Under the pieces are notes generated by a model that worked only from the letters and a program-made list of their open reading frames with translations, was not told the DNA's origin and did no database searches. This document shows positions 33,144 through 41,121 of a stretch of 48,793 nucleotides of DNA, in pieces. The position numbers and the translations under genes were made by a program. The DNA is taken from positions 1 through 48,793 of the forward strand of contig JAGXSE010000065.1 in the NCBI GenBank assembly GCA_018333865.1. Reading direction: 5' to 3'. This DNA comes from Syntrophomonadaceae bacterium. Its GTDB lineage: Bacteria; Bacillota; PH28-bin88. The stretch's first letter is position 1, and every line of letters starts with the position of its first letter.

Positions 33144-33713
33144 ATGGAGCGGTTTGAACTTGGCTCAGCCCTGGCTGAATCTAAAAAGTTCGTCGCACAC
33201 CTGCAAGAGGAAAGCGGTGTCCATGTCAGTGAGTGTTATCAATGCGGCAAATGTTCCGCTGGTTGTCCGGTCGCTTCCGCAATGGATTATACTCCGCGGC
33301 AGGTTTTGCGCTTGCTTCAACTGGGGATGCGGGAAGAGGCATTAAAATCCCGCACCATCTGGCTGTGTGCTCATTGCCAGACCTGTTTTACCCGTTGTCC
33401 CAGGGAAATAGACCTGCCCCGGGTATTTGAGGTATTGATGAACGAAGCCAAAAAAGCTGGCCATGTACCTGAACGCCACTTGGACCTGTTTAACCGGTTG
33501 TTTTTGAGTTCCGTTGAGAACTTTGGCCGGGTGCACGAAATGGGCTTGATGATGCTGTTCAACTTGTGGTCCCTGCAGCCGATGAAAGACTCCCTGCTGG
33601 CCCCTAAGCTGCTTTTCACCGGGAAGATCAGCCCCTTGCCCCATCGGATCAAAGGGCAAGCCGCCGTTAAACGGATCTTTGAAAAGGTGAGAGCCATGGG
33701 AGGTGAAGCTTAA
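33144..33713 (+). CDS. hdrC: Heterodisulfide reductase-like iron-sulfur subunit HdrC
   Basis: HdrC carries electrons from HdrA to HdrB through two [4Fe-4S] clusters. Both binding motifs are present: CYQCGKCSAGCPVA and CAHCQTCFTRCPREI, in a 189-residue soluble protein. ATG start behind GAGGGGGAGC. The stop shares a base with the hdrB start (TAATG). It is the first gene of a seven-gene operon ending in flxA. Confidence 0.95.
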   Translation: MERFELGSALAESKKFVAHLQEESGVHVSECYQCGKCSAGCPVASAMDYTPRQVLRLLQLGMREEALKSRTIWLCAHCQTCFTRCPREIDLPRVFEVLMNEAKKAGHVPERHLDLFNRLFLSSVENFGRVHEMGLMMLFNLWSLQPMKDSLLAPKLLFTGKISPLPHRIKGQAAVKRIFEKVRAMGGEA

Positions 33714-34612
33714 TGAAATATGCGTATTATCCTGGCTGTTCCTTGGACGCCACCGGAGTAGAGTTCAATATGTCTGGCAAGGCGGTGGCCAAGCACCTGG
33801 GGGTAGAACTGTGGGAGATCCCGGATTGGAGCTGTTGCGGCGCTTCTGCAGCTCATAATACAAACCACCTGCTGGCCCTTGCCCTGCCGGCCCGCAACCT
33901 GGCCATGGCGGAAAAAGAGGGCTTGGATGTGGCTGTTCCCTGTGCCGCCTGTTTTAACAGGATGAAGCACACAGAGCACGCGGTCCGCGAATCAGTCAAT
34001 ACCAAAAAGACTGTGCAGGAAATAATTGAAATGGATTACCAGGGGACCAGCCGGGCTTTCAACCTGTTGGATATCCTGGTCAATCAGGTTGGGATAGAGA
34101 CGATTAAAGAAAAGGTTGTCAAGCCACTGACCGGTCTCAAGGTTGCTTGTTATTATGGCTGCCTCCTGGTCAGGCCGCCAAAAATCGCCCAGTTTGATGA
34201 TCCCGAAGATCCGCAGACAATGGACCGGCTAGTACAAGCCTTGGGGGGAACACCGGTCAGCTGGAGTTATAAAACCGAGTGCTGTGGGGTAGGTCATGCA
34301 ACGGTAAAGCCGCCGGCAGCTCTTCCCCTTTTGCATCGTATTTATCAAAATGCCAGGGATACCGGTGCTGATTGTTTAGCTGTTGCTTGCCCCCTCTGTT
34401 TTTTGAACCTGGACATGCGTCAGGCCGATGTGAAGAAGAGGAGGCAGGCTGAATATAACCTGCCTGTGTTCTATTTCACCCAGCTGATGGGCATGGCCAT
34501 GGGCTACAGTCCAAAGGAAATGGGCATCTCAAAACACTTTGTTGACCCGATGCCGCTTTTACAGAGCAAGGATATTTTGCGGCATCCCACCACAAGGAGG
34601 GAAAAAGCTTGA
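33713..34612 (+). CDS. hdrB: Heterodisulfide reductase-like catalytic subunit HdrB
   Basis: HdrB holds the two noncubane [4Fe-4S] clusters of the CCG domains that reduce a disulfide. Two CCG motifs are visible: WSCCGASAAHN with PCAACFNR, and TECCGVGHA with ACPLCFLNL; YYPGCSL and CYYGCLLVRP supply the leading cysteines. In bacteria without coenzyme M the substrate is not CoM-S-S-CoB; DsrC-type or other disulfides have been proposed for such Flx-Hdr systems. 299 residues; end overlaps hdrA by four bases. Confidence 0.94.
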   Translation: MKYAYYPGCSLDATGVEFNMSGKAVAKHLGVELWEIPDWSCCGASAAHNTNHLLALALPARNLAMAEKEGLDVAVPCAACFNRMKHTEHAVRESVNTKKTVQEIIEMDYQGTSRAFNLLDILVNQVGIETIKEKVVKPLTGLKVACYYGCLLVRPPKIAQFDDPEDPQTMDRLVQALGGTPVSWSYKTECCGVGHATVKPPAALPLLHRIYQNARDTGADCLAVACPLCFLNLDMRQADVKKRRQAEYNLPVFYFTQLMGMAMGYSPKEMGISKHFVDPMPLLQSKDILRHPTTRREKA

Positions 34613-36591
34613 AACGGATCGGTGTTTTTATTTGTCACTGCGGCACCAATATCGCGGCTGCTGTTGATGTGAAAAAAGTGGCCCAGGCTGCGGGACAAAT
34701 GCAAGAAGTGGTATTCTCTACCGACTACCAGTTTATGTGCTCGGAGCCGGGCCAATCCCTGATCAAAAACGCCATCAAGGAGCATCAGCTTAACCGGGTA
34801 GTTGTTGCGGCCTGTACACCCCGCCTGCATGAGCCTACTTTCCGTAAAACCCTGCAGGATGCCGGTCTTAATCCCTTCCTTTTGGAGGTTGCCAATATTC
34901 GTGAGCAATGCGCCTGGGTGCATGTAAAAGATAAGGGAAGGGCAACAGCCAAGGCAGTCGCGCTGGTGCGTACAGCCGTGGCCAAGGTAAGAAAGAATTA
35001 TGCGCTTGATATTCCTACCATCCCGGTAACCCACCGGGCCCTGGTAATCGGGGCCGGGATTGCCGGGATGCAGGCTGCCCTGGATATCGCGGATGCCGGC
35101 CATCAAGTGGTGCTGGTAGACCGGGAACCCACTATCGGCGGCAACATGGTAAAGCTGGACAAGACCTTTCCTACCCTGGACTGCTCTGCCTGAATAAGCA
35201 CACCCAAGATGGTTGCTGCGGCGCAGCATCCTAACATTAAGATTGTCACCTATGCCGAAGTGGAATCGGTTGCTGGTTATGTAGGCAACTTTGAAGTCAC
35301 AATCCGGAAAAAGGCCCGCTGTGTAAAGGAAAAACTGTGCACCGGCTGCGGAACCTGTTGGGAGAAATGTCCCAGCAAGGTGACGAGCGAGTTTGACCAG
35401 GGACTGGGCAAACGGAAATCCATTTATATTCCTTTTCCCCAGGCAGTTCCTGCCGTGCCGGTTATTGATAAGGATACCTGCCGCCAGTTTACCAAAGGCA
35501 AGTGCGGTGTCTGTCAAAAGCTCTGTCCCAGAGATGCGGTGGACTATGAACAGCAGGATGAAATAATTAAAGAAAGTTTTGGCGCTATTGTAATGGCCAC
35601 AGGTTTTGACCTGTTCGACTGGGGCCAGGCTTACGGAGAATATGGTTATGGCAAGTATCCTGATGTGATCACTGGCCTGCAGTTTGAGCGGATGAACAAT
35701 GCTTCCGGGCCTACCGGAGGGAAAATCCTCCGCCCCTCAGACGGGAGAGAGCCGAAAACCGTTGTGTTTATCAAATGTGTTGGTTCCCGTGACGATGCCA
35801 AGGGCAAGAGTTACTGTTCCAGAGCTTGCTGTATGTATACGGCCAAACACGCCCATCAAGTAATAGATAAAATCCAAGACTCCCATGCGATTGTGTTTTA
35901 TATGGATGTGCGCACTGCCGGCAAGGCCTATGAAGAGTTTTACGCCCGCACGGCTCACGAGGGAGCGGTTTATGTGCGCGGGCGGGTTTCCCGCATCTTC
36001 CCCCAAGGGGAAAAGCTGGTGGTGCGGGGAGAGGATACCCTGATCGGTAAGCAAGTTGAAGTGCTGGCGGATTTGGTGGTATTAGCAACCGGGATGGTGC
36101 CGGCCAGGGCTGCGGATGAAATTGCCAAATTGGTCAGTATTTCCACGGATAAAGATGGTTGGTTCCAAGAGGCCCATCCCAAACTCAGACCGGTAGAAAC
36201 CTTTACAGCAGGAGTATTTTTGGCTGGGGCCTGCCAGGGTCCCAAAGATATTCCGGATACCGTGGCGCAGGCCAGCGGGGCTGCGGTTAAAATCAGCGCC
36301 CTGTTCTCCAAGGACAGGATGACCACTGATCCCATGACCAGCCAGGTTAATGAAGCTACCTGTATTGGTTGCGGGATGTGTGTGGGGCTTTGTCCATACA
36401 AGGCTATTGAGCTCAAGGTTATCAGCGAAAGGTATCATGGCAAGGAGAGAAAACGGCAGGTAGCTTCTGTTAACAGCGGTCTTTGCCAGGGTTGCGGCAG
36501 CTGTACTGTGGCCTGCCCGTCCGGCTCCATTAACCTGAAGGGCTTCACCAACGAACAGATCTTAGCGGAGGTGGATGCGATATGTCTGTAG
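34609..36591 (+). CDS. hdrA: Heterodisulfide reductase-like flavoprotein HdrA, selenoprotein (Sec195)
   Basis: HdrA holds FAD and [4Fe-4S] clusters and is the flavin site of electron bifurcation. The reading frame carries one TGA at 35191-35193, in the conserved context LDCSA-U-ISTPKM where relatives have Cys (CSACILTPKM); beyond it the same frame continues as normal HdrA to 36591. Domains: N-terminal CHCGTN region, FAD-binding [33 protein letters not shown], the Sec/Cys site, CxxCxxCxxxC at [20 protein letters not shown] and [21 protein letters not shown] and [10 protein letters not shown]. About 660 residues. TTG start behind GGAGGG. An ORF caller would cut it at the TGA. Archaeal HdrA is known as a selenoprotein in some Methanococci. 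Confidence 0.93.
35191..35193 (+). other. In-frame TGA read as selenocysteine in hdrA
   Basis: TGA is codon 195 of hdrA, at the position where HdrA proteins carry a cysteine before ILTPKM. The same frame is open and HdrA-like for 600 bases before and 1,395 bases after. It is therefore not a true stop. Confidence 0.92.
35214..35228 (+). promoter_or_regulatory. SECIS-like hairpin for hdrA Sec195
   Basis: TGCTGC (35214-35219) pairs perfectly with GCAGCA (35223-35228) around a GGC loop, 20 bases after the TGA. Bacterial SECIS elements are short hairpins with G in the loop placed about 16-37 bases from the UGA, recognised by SelB. Fit is good by position and loop; not folded computationally. Confidence 0.7.
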
Positions 36592-37043
36592 AGAACTTGA
36601 CTAAAGAGGAAACCAGCAATTCGGAAGTTCCTTGGGAACCTAAAATAGTTGCTTTTTCCTGTCACTGGTGCGCCTATGCCGGGGCAGACCTGGCAGGGTT
36701 AAACCGCATGCAATACCCGGCTAATGTCCGGGTGCTACGGGTCCCCTGTTCCAGCCGGGTAAAGCCGGAATTTGTCCTGCGGGCTTTCCAAAAGGGGGCC
36801 GACGCGGTCTTGGTAGCCGGCTGACACCCTGGCGACTGCCACTATGGTAGTGGCAATTACTTCACCCGGCGCCGCTTTTTGATTCTGCAGCGGATGCTGG
36901 AGTACTGTGGAATTGATCCAGCCAGGTTTCAGGCCAGATGGGTTTCTGGCTCTGAAGCCCAGCGCTTTACCCGGATTGTCACCCAGCTTACTGACGACAT
37001 CAAGGCCTTGGGGCCGAACAGGAAGTTGAGGGATGCCGAATGA
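36582..37043 (+). CDS. flxD: MvhD/FlxD iron-sulfur protein, selenoprotein (Sec81)
   Basis: This MvhD/FlxD-type [2Fe-2S] protein links the electron-input module to HdrA. The frame starts at ATG 36582 (inside hdrA, GGAGG SD) and has TGA at 36822-36824 in VLVAG-U-HPGDCHY, where relatives have GCHPGDCHY; it continues as [33 protein letters not shown] to a stop at 37041-37043. [10 protein letters not shown] and RVPCSSRV supply further cysteines. With read-through it is 153 residues, the usual family size; without it only 80. The homologous VhuD of Methanococci is a known selenoprotein. It overlaps flxC by four bases. Confidence 0.93.
36822..36824 (+). other. In-frame TGA read as selenocysteine in flxD
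   Basis: TGA is codon 81, inside the family-conserved G-(C/U)-HPGDCHY motif. The downstream frame encodes the entire conserved C-terminal half of MvhD, so termination here would remove it. Confidence 0.93.
36837..36855 (+). promoter_or_regulatory. SECIS hairpin for flxD Sec81
   Basis: TGCCACTA (36837-36844) pairs perfectly over 8 bp with TAGTGGCA (36848-36855) around a TGG loop, 12 bases after the TGA. Stem, loop with G residues and distance all match the bacterial SECIS pattern recognised by SelB. Confidence 0.8.
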
Positions 37044-37927
37044 ATGAGATGACGCTAAAAATAAGGGAGATTGCCAGGGATCTGCTGGAAAGGGGAGAGG
37101 TGAAAAGAGTAATCGGTTGGGAGAAAGGCACCTTTTTTTACCAGTCAACCCCGTTTTTTGCCGAAACCCCGGCTGACACCGACAGGTTAATCTGGGATGA
37201 TTACTGTCTTAATAACCTGGCTGTTTACCTCTTAGATTTCCGCTATGGCGAGGAAAAGGTCGCTCTTTTTGTCAAGGGGTGCGATTCGCGGGGAGTAGTG
37301 CGCTTGATTCAGGATCAGCAGTTTCCTCGCGAGCGGGTCTACCTGATTGGTATTCCCTGCCCGGGACTGAAAGACGCTGCCGCCGCAGCAAATCTGCCTG
37401 CCGATAGCGAGGTGCCTCTGGCAGAGAAATGCCGTACCTGTACCCACAAAAATCCGGTCCTGTTCGACATCCTGGCTGGTCCGCAAGTGCCGGCTGCAAA
37501 AATGGCAGGAGATCATTTTGCCGGGGTGAGAGAACTGGAGGCCATGGATCCGGAGGAAAAGTTTGGGTTCTGGCAATCCCAGTACGGACGCTGTATCCGC
37601 TGTTATGTCTGCCGTAATGCTTGTCCGGCCTGCAACTGCCGTGAATGCATTTTCGATCAGACGGCCAAGGAGTGGCTAAGCAAGGAGGTTAACGGGACAA
37701 ATAACCAGCTTTTTGGTATGATCCGGGCCTTCCATGTCGCCGGGCGCTGCATTGACTGCGGGGAATGTGAGCGGGTTTGTCCCATGGATATCCCGATCAT
37801 GAGGCTAAACCGCAAGGTGATCAAAGACATTAACGAGTTATTTGGCGACTATGAAGCCGGCACCGATCTGGAAAAACTGCCTCCTCTGGGTCTATACAGC
37901 GCAGATGACCCGGAAGAGTTTATGTAA
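37040..37927 (+). CDS. flxC: Flx-type 4Fe-4S oxidoreductase subunit FlxC
   Basis: The 295-residue soluble protein has an N-terminal domain like the coenzyme F420 hydrogenase beta family (ALFVKGCDSRGVVRLIQDQ, LIGIPCPGLKD, CRTCTHKNP) and two C-terminal ferredoxin motifs: CIRCYVCRNACPACNCRECIF and CIDCGECERVCPMDI. By context it is the FlxC subunit of the FlxABCD-HdrABC complex, passing electrons between the FAD subunit and FlxD. ATG 37040 overlaps the flxD stop. Confidence 0.88.
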   Translation: MNEMTLKIREIARDLLERGEVKRVIGWEKGTFFYQSTPFFAETPADTDRLIWDDYCLNNLAVYLLDFRYGEEKVALFVKGCDSRGVVRLIQDQQFPRERVYLIGIPCPGLKDAAAAANLPADSEVPLAEKCRTCTHKNPVLFDILAGPQVPAAKMAGDHFAGVRELEAMDPEEKFGFWQSQYGRCIRCYVCRNACPACNCRECIFDQTAKEWLSKEVNGTNNQLFGMIRAFHVAGRCIDCGECERVCPMDIPIMRLNRKVIKDINELFGDYEAGTDLEKLPPLGLYSADDPEEFM

Positions 37928-37950
37928 ATAAGGAGGAGGTGGAATAAGCA

Positions 37951-38955
37951 ATGCAGACTTTTAAAAAGGAATCGATAGATCAGGTATTGGCCGCTTGGGC
38001 ACATGACGCTGTTGTTTATGTGCCGGTCTCCCAGGCTGGCAGCAAGGAATTTGGCCGCTGGTCTTTAAATACCAGGCCGGATTTCACCGGCAATACCCGC
38101 TTATCCCCCAAAGGCCTGATGTTTTTGCAAACGGAATCCATGTACAGCTATACCGTAACTGAGGGCGGGATGGGGGTAGTCTTGGAGGAGATTGACCACA
38201 AACCGGCCAGGCAGGTGATTGTGGGGATCCGTCCCTGTGATGTCCAAAGTGTGCAGGTAATGGACGAGGTCTTCCTGACCAAAGGTTATGTAGATAAACT
38301 GTATAAAGAAAAGCGGGATCATACTTGTCTGGTTGCTTTGGGTTGCCTGAGTCCCCTGCCAACCTGTTTTTGCTCTTCCATGGGTTTAAACCCGATGGCG
38401 GCGCCAGGGGCTGACCTGATGATGTATGACCTGGGGGACAGTTACGGGATAATTCCTCAGAGCGAGGCAGGAGAGGCCTTGATAGCTTCCTTGGGAGGAT
38501 TGGTTTTAGACGGTGGGCAGGTGCCCGCTGGAAACCCCTGTACCCTGAAGGTGGATACAGAAGGTTTAACGGCCAAACTGCAAAAAATGTTTGAACATCC
38601 GCTCTGGAACAAAGTCAACCAGAAGTGCCTGGCCTGCGGCACCTGCACCTACCTCTGCCCAACCTGTCACTGCTTTGATATTCAAGGCAAGAATAAGGGG
38701 GACGAAGGGTATAAGTTCCGTTGCTGGGATTCCTGCATGTATCCTGAATACACCTTAATGGCTGGCGGGCACCAGCCCAGGTCATCCAAAAAAGAAAGAT
38801 TGCGTCAGCGATTCTTGCATAAACTCCAGTACATGCCGGAAAGGTACCATGCTTGGGGCTGTGTGGGGTGTGGCCGCTGTCTGGCCTACTGTCCGGTTCA
38901 AGTAGATATCACCAGGTTTATGCGAGACGTAAAGGAGGTGGCCATCGATGGCTAA
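37951..38955 (+). CDS. flxB: Flx-type 4Fe-4S dicluster subunit FlxB
   Basis: The 334-residue protein matches the sulfhydrogenase-beta/anaerobic sulfite reductase A family: IVGIRPCDVQSVQVMDEVFL, then CLACGTCTYLCPTCHCFDI, the CWDSCMYPEYTLMAGGHQPR motif and CVGCGRCLAYCPVQVDITRFM. It binds [4Fe-4S] clusters and links NADH oxidation by FlxA to FlxC/D. ATG start behind AGGAGGAGGTGGAA. It overlaps flxA by 8 bases. Confidence 0.9.
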   Translation: MQTFKKESIDQVLAAWAHDAVVYVPVSQAGSKEFGRWSLNTRPDFTGNTRLSPKGLMFLQTESMYSYTVTEGGMGVVLEEIDHKPARQVIVGIRPCDVQSVQVMDEVFLTKGYVDKLYKEKRDHTCLVALGCLSPLPTCFCSSMGLNPMAAPGADLMMYDLGDSYGIIPQSEAGEALIASLGGLVLDGGQVPAGNPCTLKVDTEGLTAKLQKMFEHPLWNKVNQKCLACGTCTYLCPTCHCFDIQGKNKGDEGYKFRCWDSCMYPEYTLMAGGHQPRSSKKERLRQRFLHKLQYMPERYHAWGCVGCGRCLAYCPVQVDITRFMRDVKEVAIDG

Positions 38956-39793
38956 CCAGGAATTAGCCCATGCCCCGGGCGTGAATCCTCTGGTGCCGGT
39001 AGCGGGGAAGATTATCAAGATCGTTGAGGAAACCCCTGATGTGAAAACCTTTCATGTTGCAACTGAAAACGGAAAGCCCTTCACACCTATGCCGGGCCAG
39101 CTGGGTATGCTGTCCCTGGTTCCCGTTGGAGAGGCCATGTTTTCGGTTACTTCCCAGGGGGCAGGCCACCTGGAGTTTGCGATTAAAAAGACCGGCCTTT
39201 TGACCGATGCCCTGCATGAAGCTGTTGAGGGACAGGCTGTTGCGGTCAGGGGTCCTTACGGTAACGGCTTTCCCATTGAAATGTGCAAGGGCAAAGATAT
39301 TTTGTTTATTGGCGGCGGTATTGGCTTGGCGCCTGTCAGATCTCTGATTAACTACTGTGTTGAAAACAGGGAAGATTTTGGTCACCTGCAAATTGTCTAT
39401 GGGGCCAGATCTCAGGCAGACCTTTGTTTTAAGACGGATCTGTTTGAAAATTGGCCCAAGGTCCCAAACTGCCGGGTTGATGTAACTATAGATAGGGGAG
39501 AGGAAAACTGGACCGGGCCGGTGGGTTTTGTGCCTGCTTTTTTAGAAAAGTTAAACCCCTCGCCGGAGAATAAGATCGCTGTCACCTGCGGGCCCCCCAT
39601 CATGATCAAGTTTGTGCTGCAGTCATTGGCGAAGATGAACTATTCAGCGGAGCAAATTATTACAACCCTGGAAATGAGGATGAAGTGCGGCATCGGCAAG
39701 TGCGGGCGATGCAATTTGGGCAGTTGCTACGTGTGCCTCGACGGCCCTGTCTTTACCCTGGCCCAGCTGAATGTCATGCCCAACGAATATTAA
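38948..39793 (+). CDS. flxA: Flx-type NAD(H):FAD oxidoreductase subunit FlxA
   Basis: FlxA takes electrons from NAD(P)H. The ferredoxin-reductase-like fold is clear: FAD-binding FTPMPGQLGMLSLVPVGEAMFSV, RGPYGNGFPIEMCKGKDILFIGGGIGLAPVRSLI (NAD-binding glycine motif), TCGPPIMIKFVL, and the C-terminal [2Fe-2S] loop CGIGKCGRCNLGSCYVCLDGPVF as in AsrB/HydG. 281 residues. AAGGAGG precedes ATG 38948. A strong terminator follows, ending the operon. Confidence 0.92.
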   Translation: MANQELAHAPGVNPLVPVAGKIIKIVEETPDVKTFHVATENGKPFTPMPGQLGMLSLVPVGEAMFSVTSQGAGHLEFAIKKTGLLTDALHEAVEGQAVAVRGPYGNGFPIEMCKGKDILFIGGGIGLAPVRSLINYCVENREDFGHLQIVYGARSQADLCFKTDLFENWPKVPNCRVDVTIDRGEENWTGPVGFVPAFLEKLNPSPENKIAVTCGPPIMIKFVLQSLAKMNYSAEQIITTLEMRMKCGIGKCGRCNLGSCYVCLDGPVFTLAQLNVMPNEY

Positions 39794-39822
39794 AACAACA
39801 ATCCAATGAATATCGTCTTTTT

Positions 39823-39880
39823 GCCTCCTGCCTCCTGAACGGGCCAGCAATGCCCATTCAGGAAACAGGAGGCCTTTTTT
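39823..39880 (+). terminator. Strong terminator of the hdr-flx operon
   Basis: A long hairpin has three stem blocks: GCCTCCTG (39823-39830) with CAGGAGGC (39866-39873), CCTGAA (39834-39839) with TTCAGG (39857-39862), GGGC with GCCC, and a T-rich tail at 39874-39880. It ends transcription after flxA. Confidence 0.85.
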
Positions 39881-39961
39881 CTTCTTTTCACTGTGCTTAG
39901 CGCATAACCATTATCTGGTGGGGAGGATTTAGCGCAAATACGGTTGAAAGGGGGAATTGTT

Positions 39962-40963
39962 TTGGCACTGCAGTTGGGGATTATTCTCTCCAGCTTGGGA
40001 ATCCTGTTAATTGGTGCCGAGTTGTTTACCAATGCTGTGGAATGGGTTGGGAAAAGATTTCGCATGTCGGAAGGCGCTGTTGGAAGTGTTTTGGCAGCAG
40101 TAGGAACTGCCTTGCCTGAAACCCTGGTCCCGGTAATTGCTATTCTTTTTCGCCCGGGTGATATGGGACATGAAATAGGTATCGGGGCTATTCTGGGTGC
40201 GCCTTTCATGTTAGCCACCCTGGCCTTTTTTATTATTGGCGTAACATTGATCTTGTGGCGTCGTCAGGCCCCTTGTGCCAGGCTTGATGTTAATGTTCAT
40301 GTTATTGGGCGGGATCTGGTTTTTTTTCTGGCGGTTTACAGCCTTGCTCTGGCCGCGTCCCTGACAGAGGCTTGGGAATGGAAGAGATTTTTTTCCGCAG
40401 TAATGGTGATAGCTTACTGCCTGTATCTCTGGCTGGTCTTTACCAGGGGAGGGGAGGCTGCCGGAAAACAGGGACTTGAGCCGCTATTTTTTTGTCGGAC
40501 AAAAAAATCCCCGCCAACGTTTTTGGTGGTATTTCAGTTCGTTTTCGCCCTTGGTCTGATTATTGCCGGCGCTTACTTTTTTGTGGGAGGCATAGCTACT
40601 GTAGCTAATATTTTAGGTGTTTCAGCCCTGTTAATGGCTTTGATCGTTGTCCCTGTTGCCACTGAACTGCCGGAAAAATTTAACAGCATAATTTGGATTT
40701 TAAAAGGCAAGGATACCTTGGCTTTAGGAAATATTACTGGTGCAATGGTTTTTCAAAGCTCCTTAATTCCGGTTCTAGGCATCCTTTTAACTCCCTGGAA
40801 ATTAACTGGAGTGGCTTTATTAAGCGCTGTCCTGGCAATCTTATCCGCAACCCTGGTATTATGGCAGATTAAATTCAAGAGATCGTTAACTCCCTACGTT
40901 TTTTTATGGGGAGGCGTTTTTTATAGCGGATTTCTGCTGGCAGTGTACCTGGGCTTACGATAG
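39962..40963 (+). CDS. Sodium/calcium exchanger-family transporter
   Basis: The 333-residue protein is hydrophobic with about ten membrane segments. The two alpha repeats of the CaCA family are visible: SVLAAVGTALPETLVPVIAI near the N-terminus and LIVVPVATELPEKFNSIIWILKG near the middle. It should exchange Ca2+ or a similar cation for Na+/H+ across the membrane; the exact ion is not predictable. TTG 39962 with GGGGG seven bases before it is preferred to TTG 39944. It lies alone between the hdr-flx operon and the PLP gene. Confidence 0.85.
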   Translation: MALQLGIILSSLGILLIGAELFTNAVEWVGKRFRMSEGAVGSVLAAVGTALPETLVPVIAILFRPGDMGHEIGIGAILGAPFMLATLAFFIIGVTLILWRRQAPCARLDVNVHVIGRDLVFFLAVYSLALAASLTEAWEWKRFFSAVMVIAYCLYLWLVFTRGGEAAGKQGLEPLFFCRTKKSPPTFLVVFQFVFALGLIIAGAYFFVGGIATVANILGVSALLMALIVVPVATELPEKFNSIIWILKGKDTLALGNITGAMVFQSSLIPVLGILLTPWKLTGVALLSAVLAILSATLVLWQIKFKRSLTPYVFLWGGVFYSGFLLAVYLGLR

Positions 40964-41121
40964 TATGCTAACACCTACTCTGTCATCGCCGGGTTTGAAT
41001 TGAAGAGCAAAGAGGAGATGGGATTGTCCCTGGGAGTTGAGATTAAAGGAGTGCATATTGCAGATTCTTTTGATCATAATATCTTTTAAGAAATAATCCA
41101 GTCAAGGTGGAGGTAATTAAC

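Noticed and set aside
35209-36591. Separate downstream gene starting at ATG 35209
   Set aside because: This ATG is the Met of the conserved ISTPKM motif, in the same frame as hdrA across the TGA, and has no SD. It is the second part of one selenoprotein.
36582-36824. Truncated 80-residue MvhD pseudogene
   Set aside because: The frame beyond the TGA encodes the whole conserved C-terminal half, a SECIS-like hairpin follows, and the end overlaps flxC normally; read-through is the better explanation than decay.
41018-41089. Possible 23-residue leader peptide (ATG 41018) before the PLP gene
   Set aside because: The frame is open and has an AGAGGAG next to the ATG, but the spacing is too short for an SD and the peptide has no recognisable feature such as a run of one amino acid.
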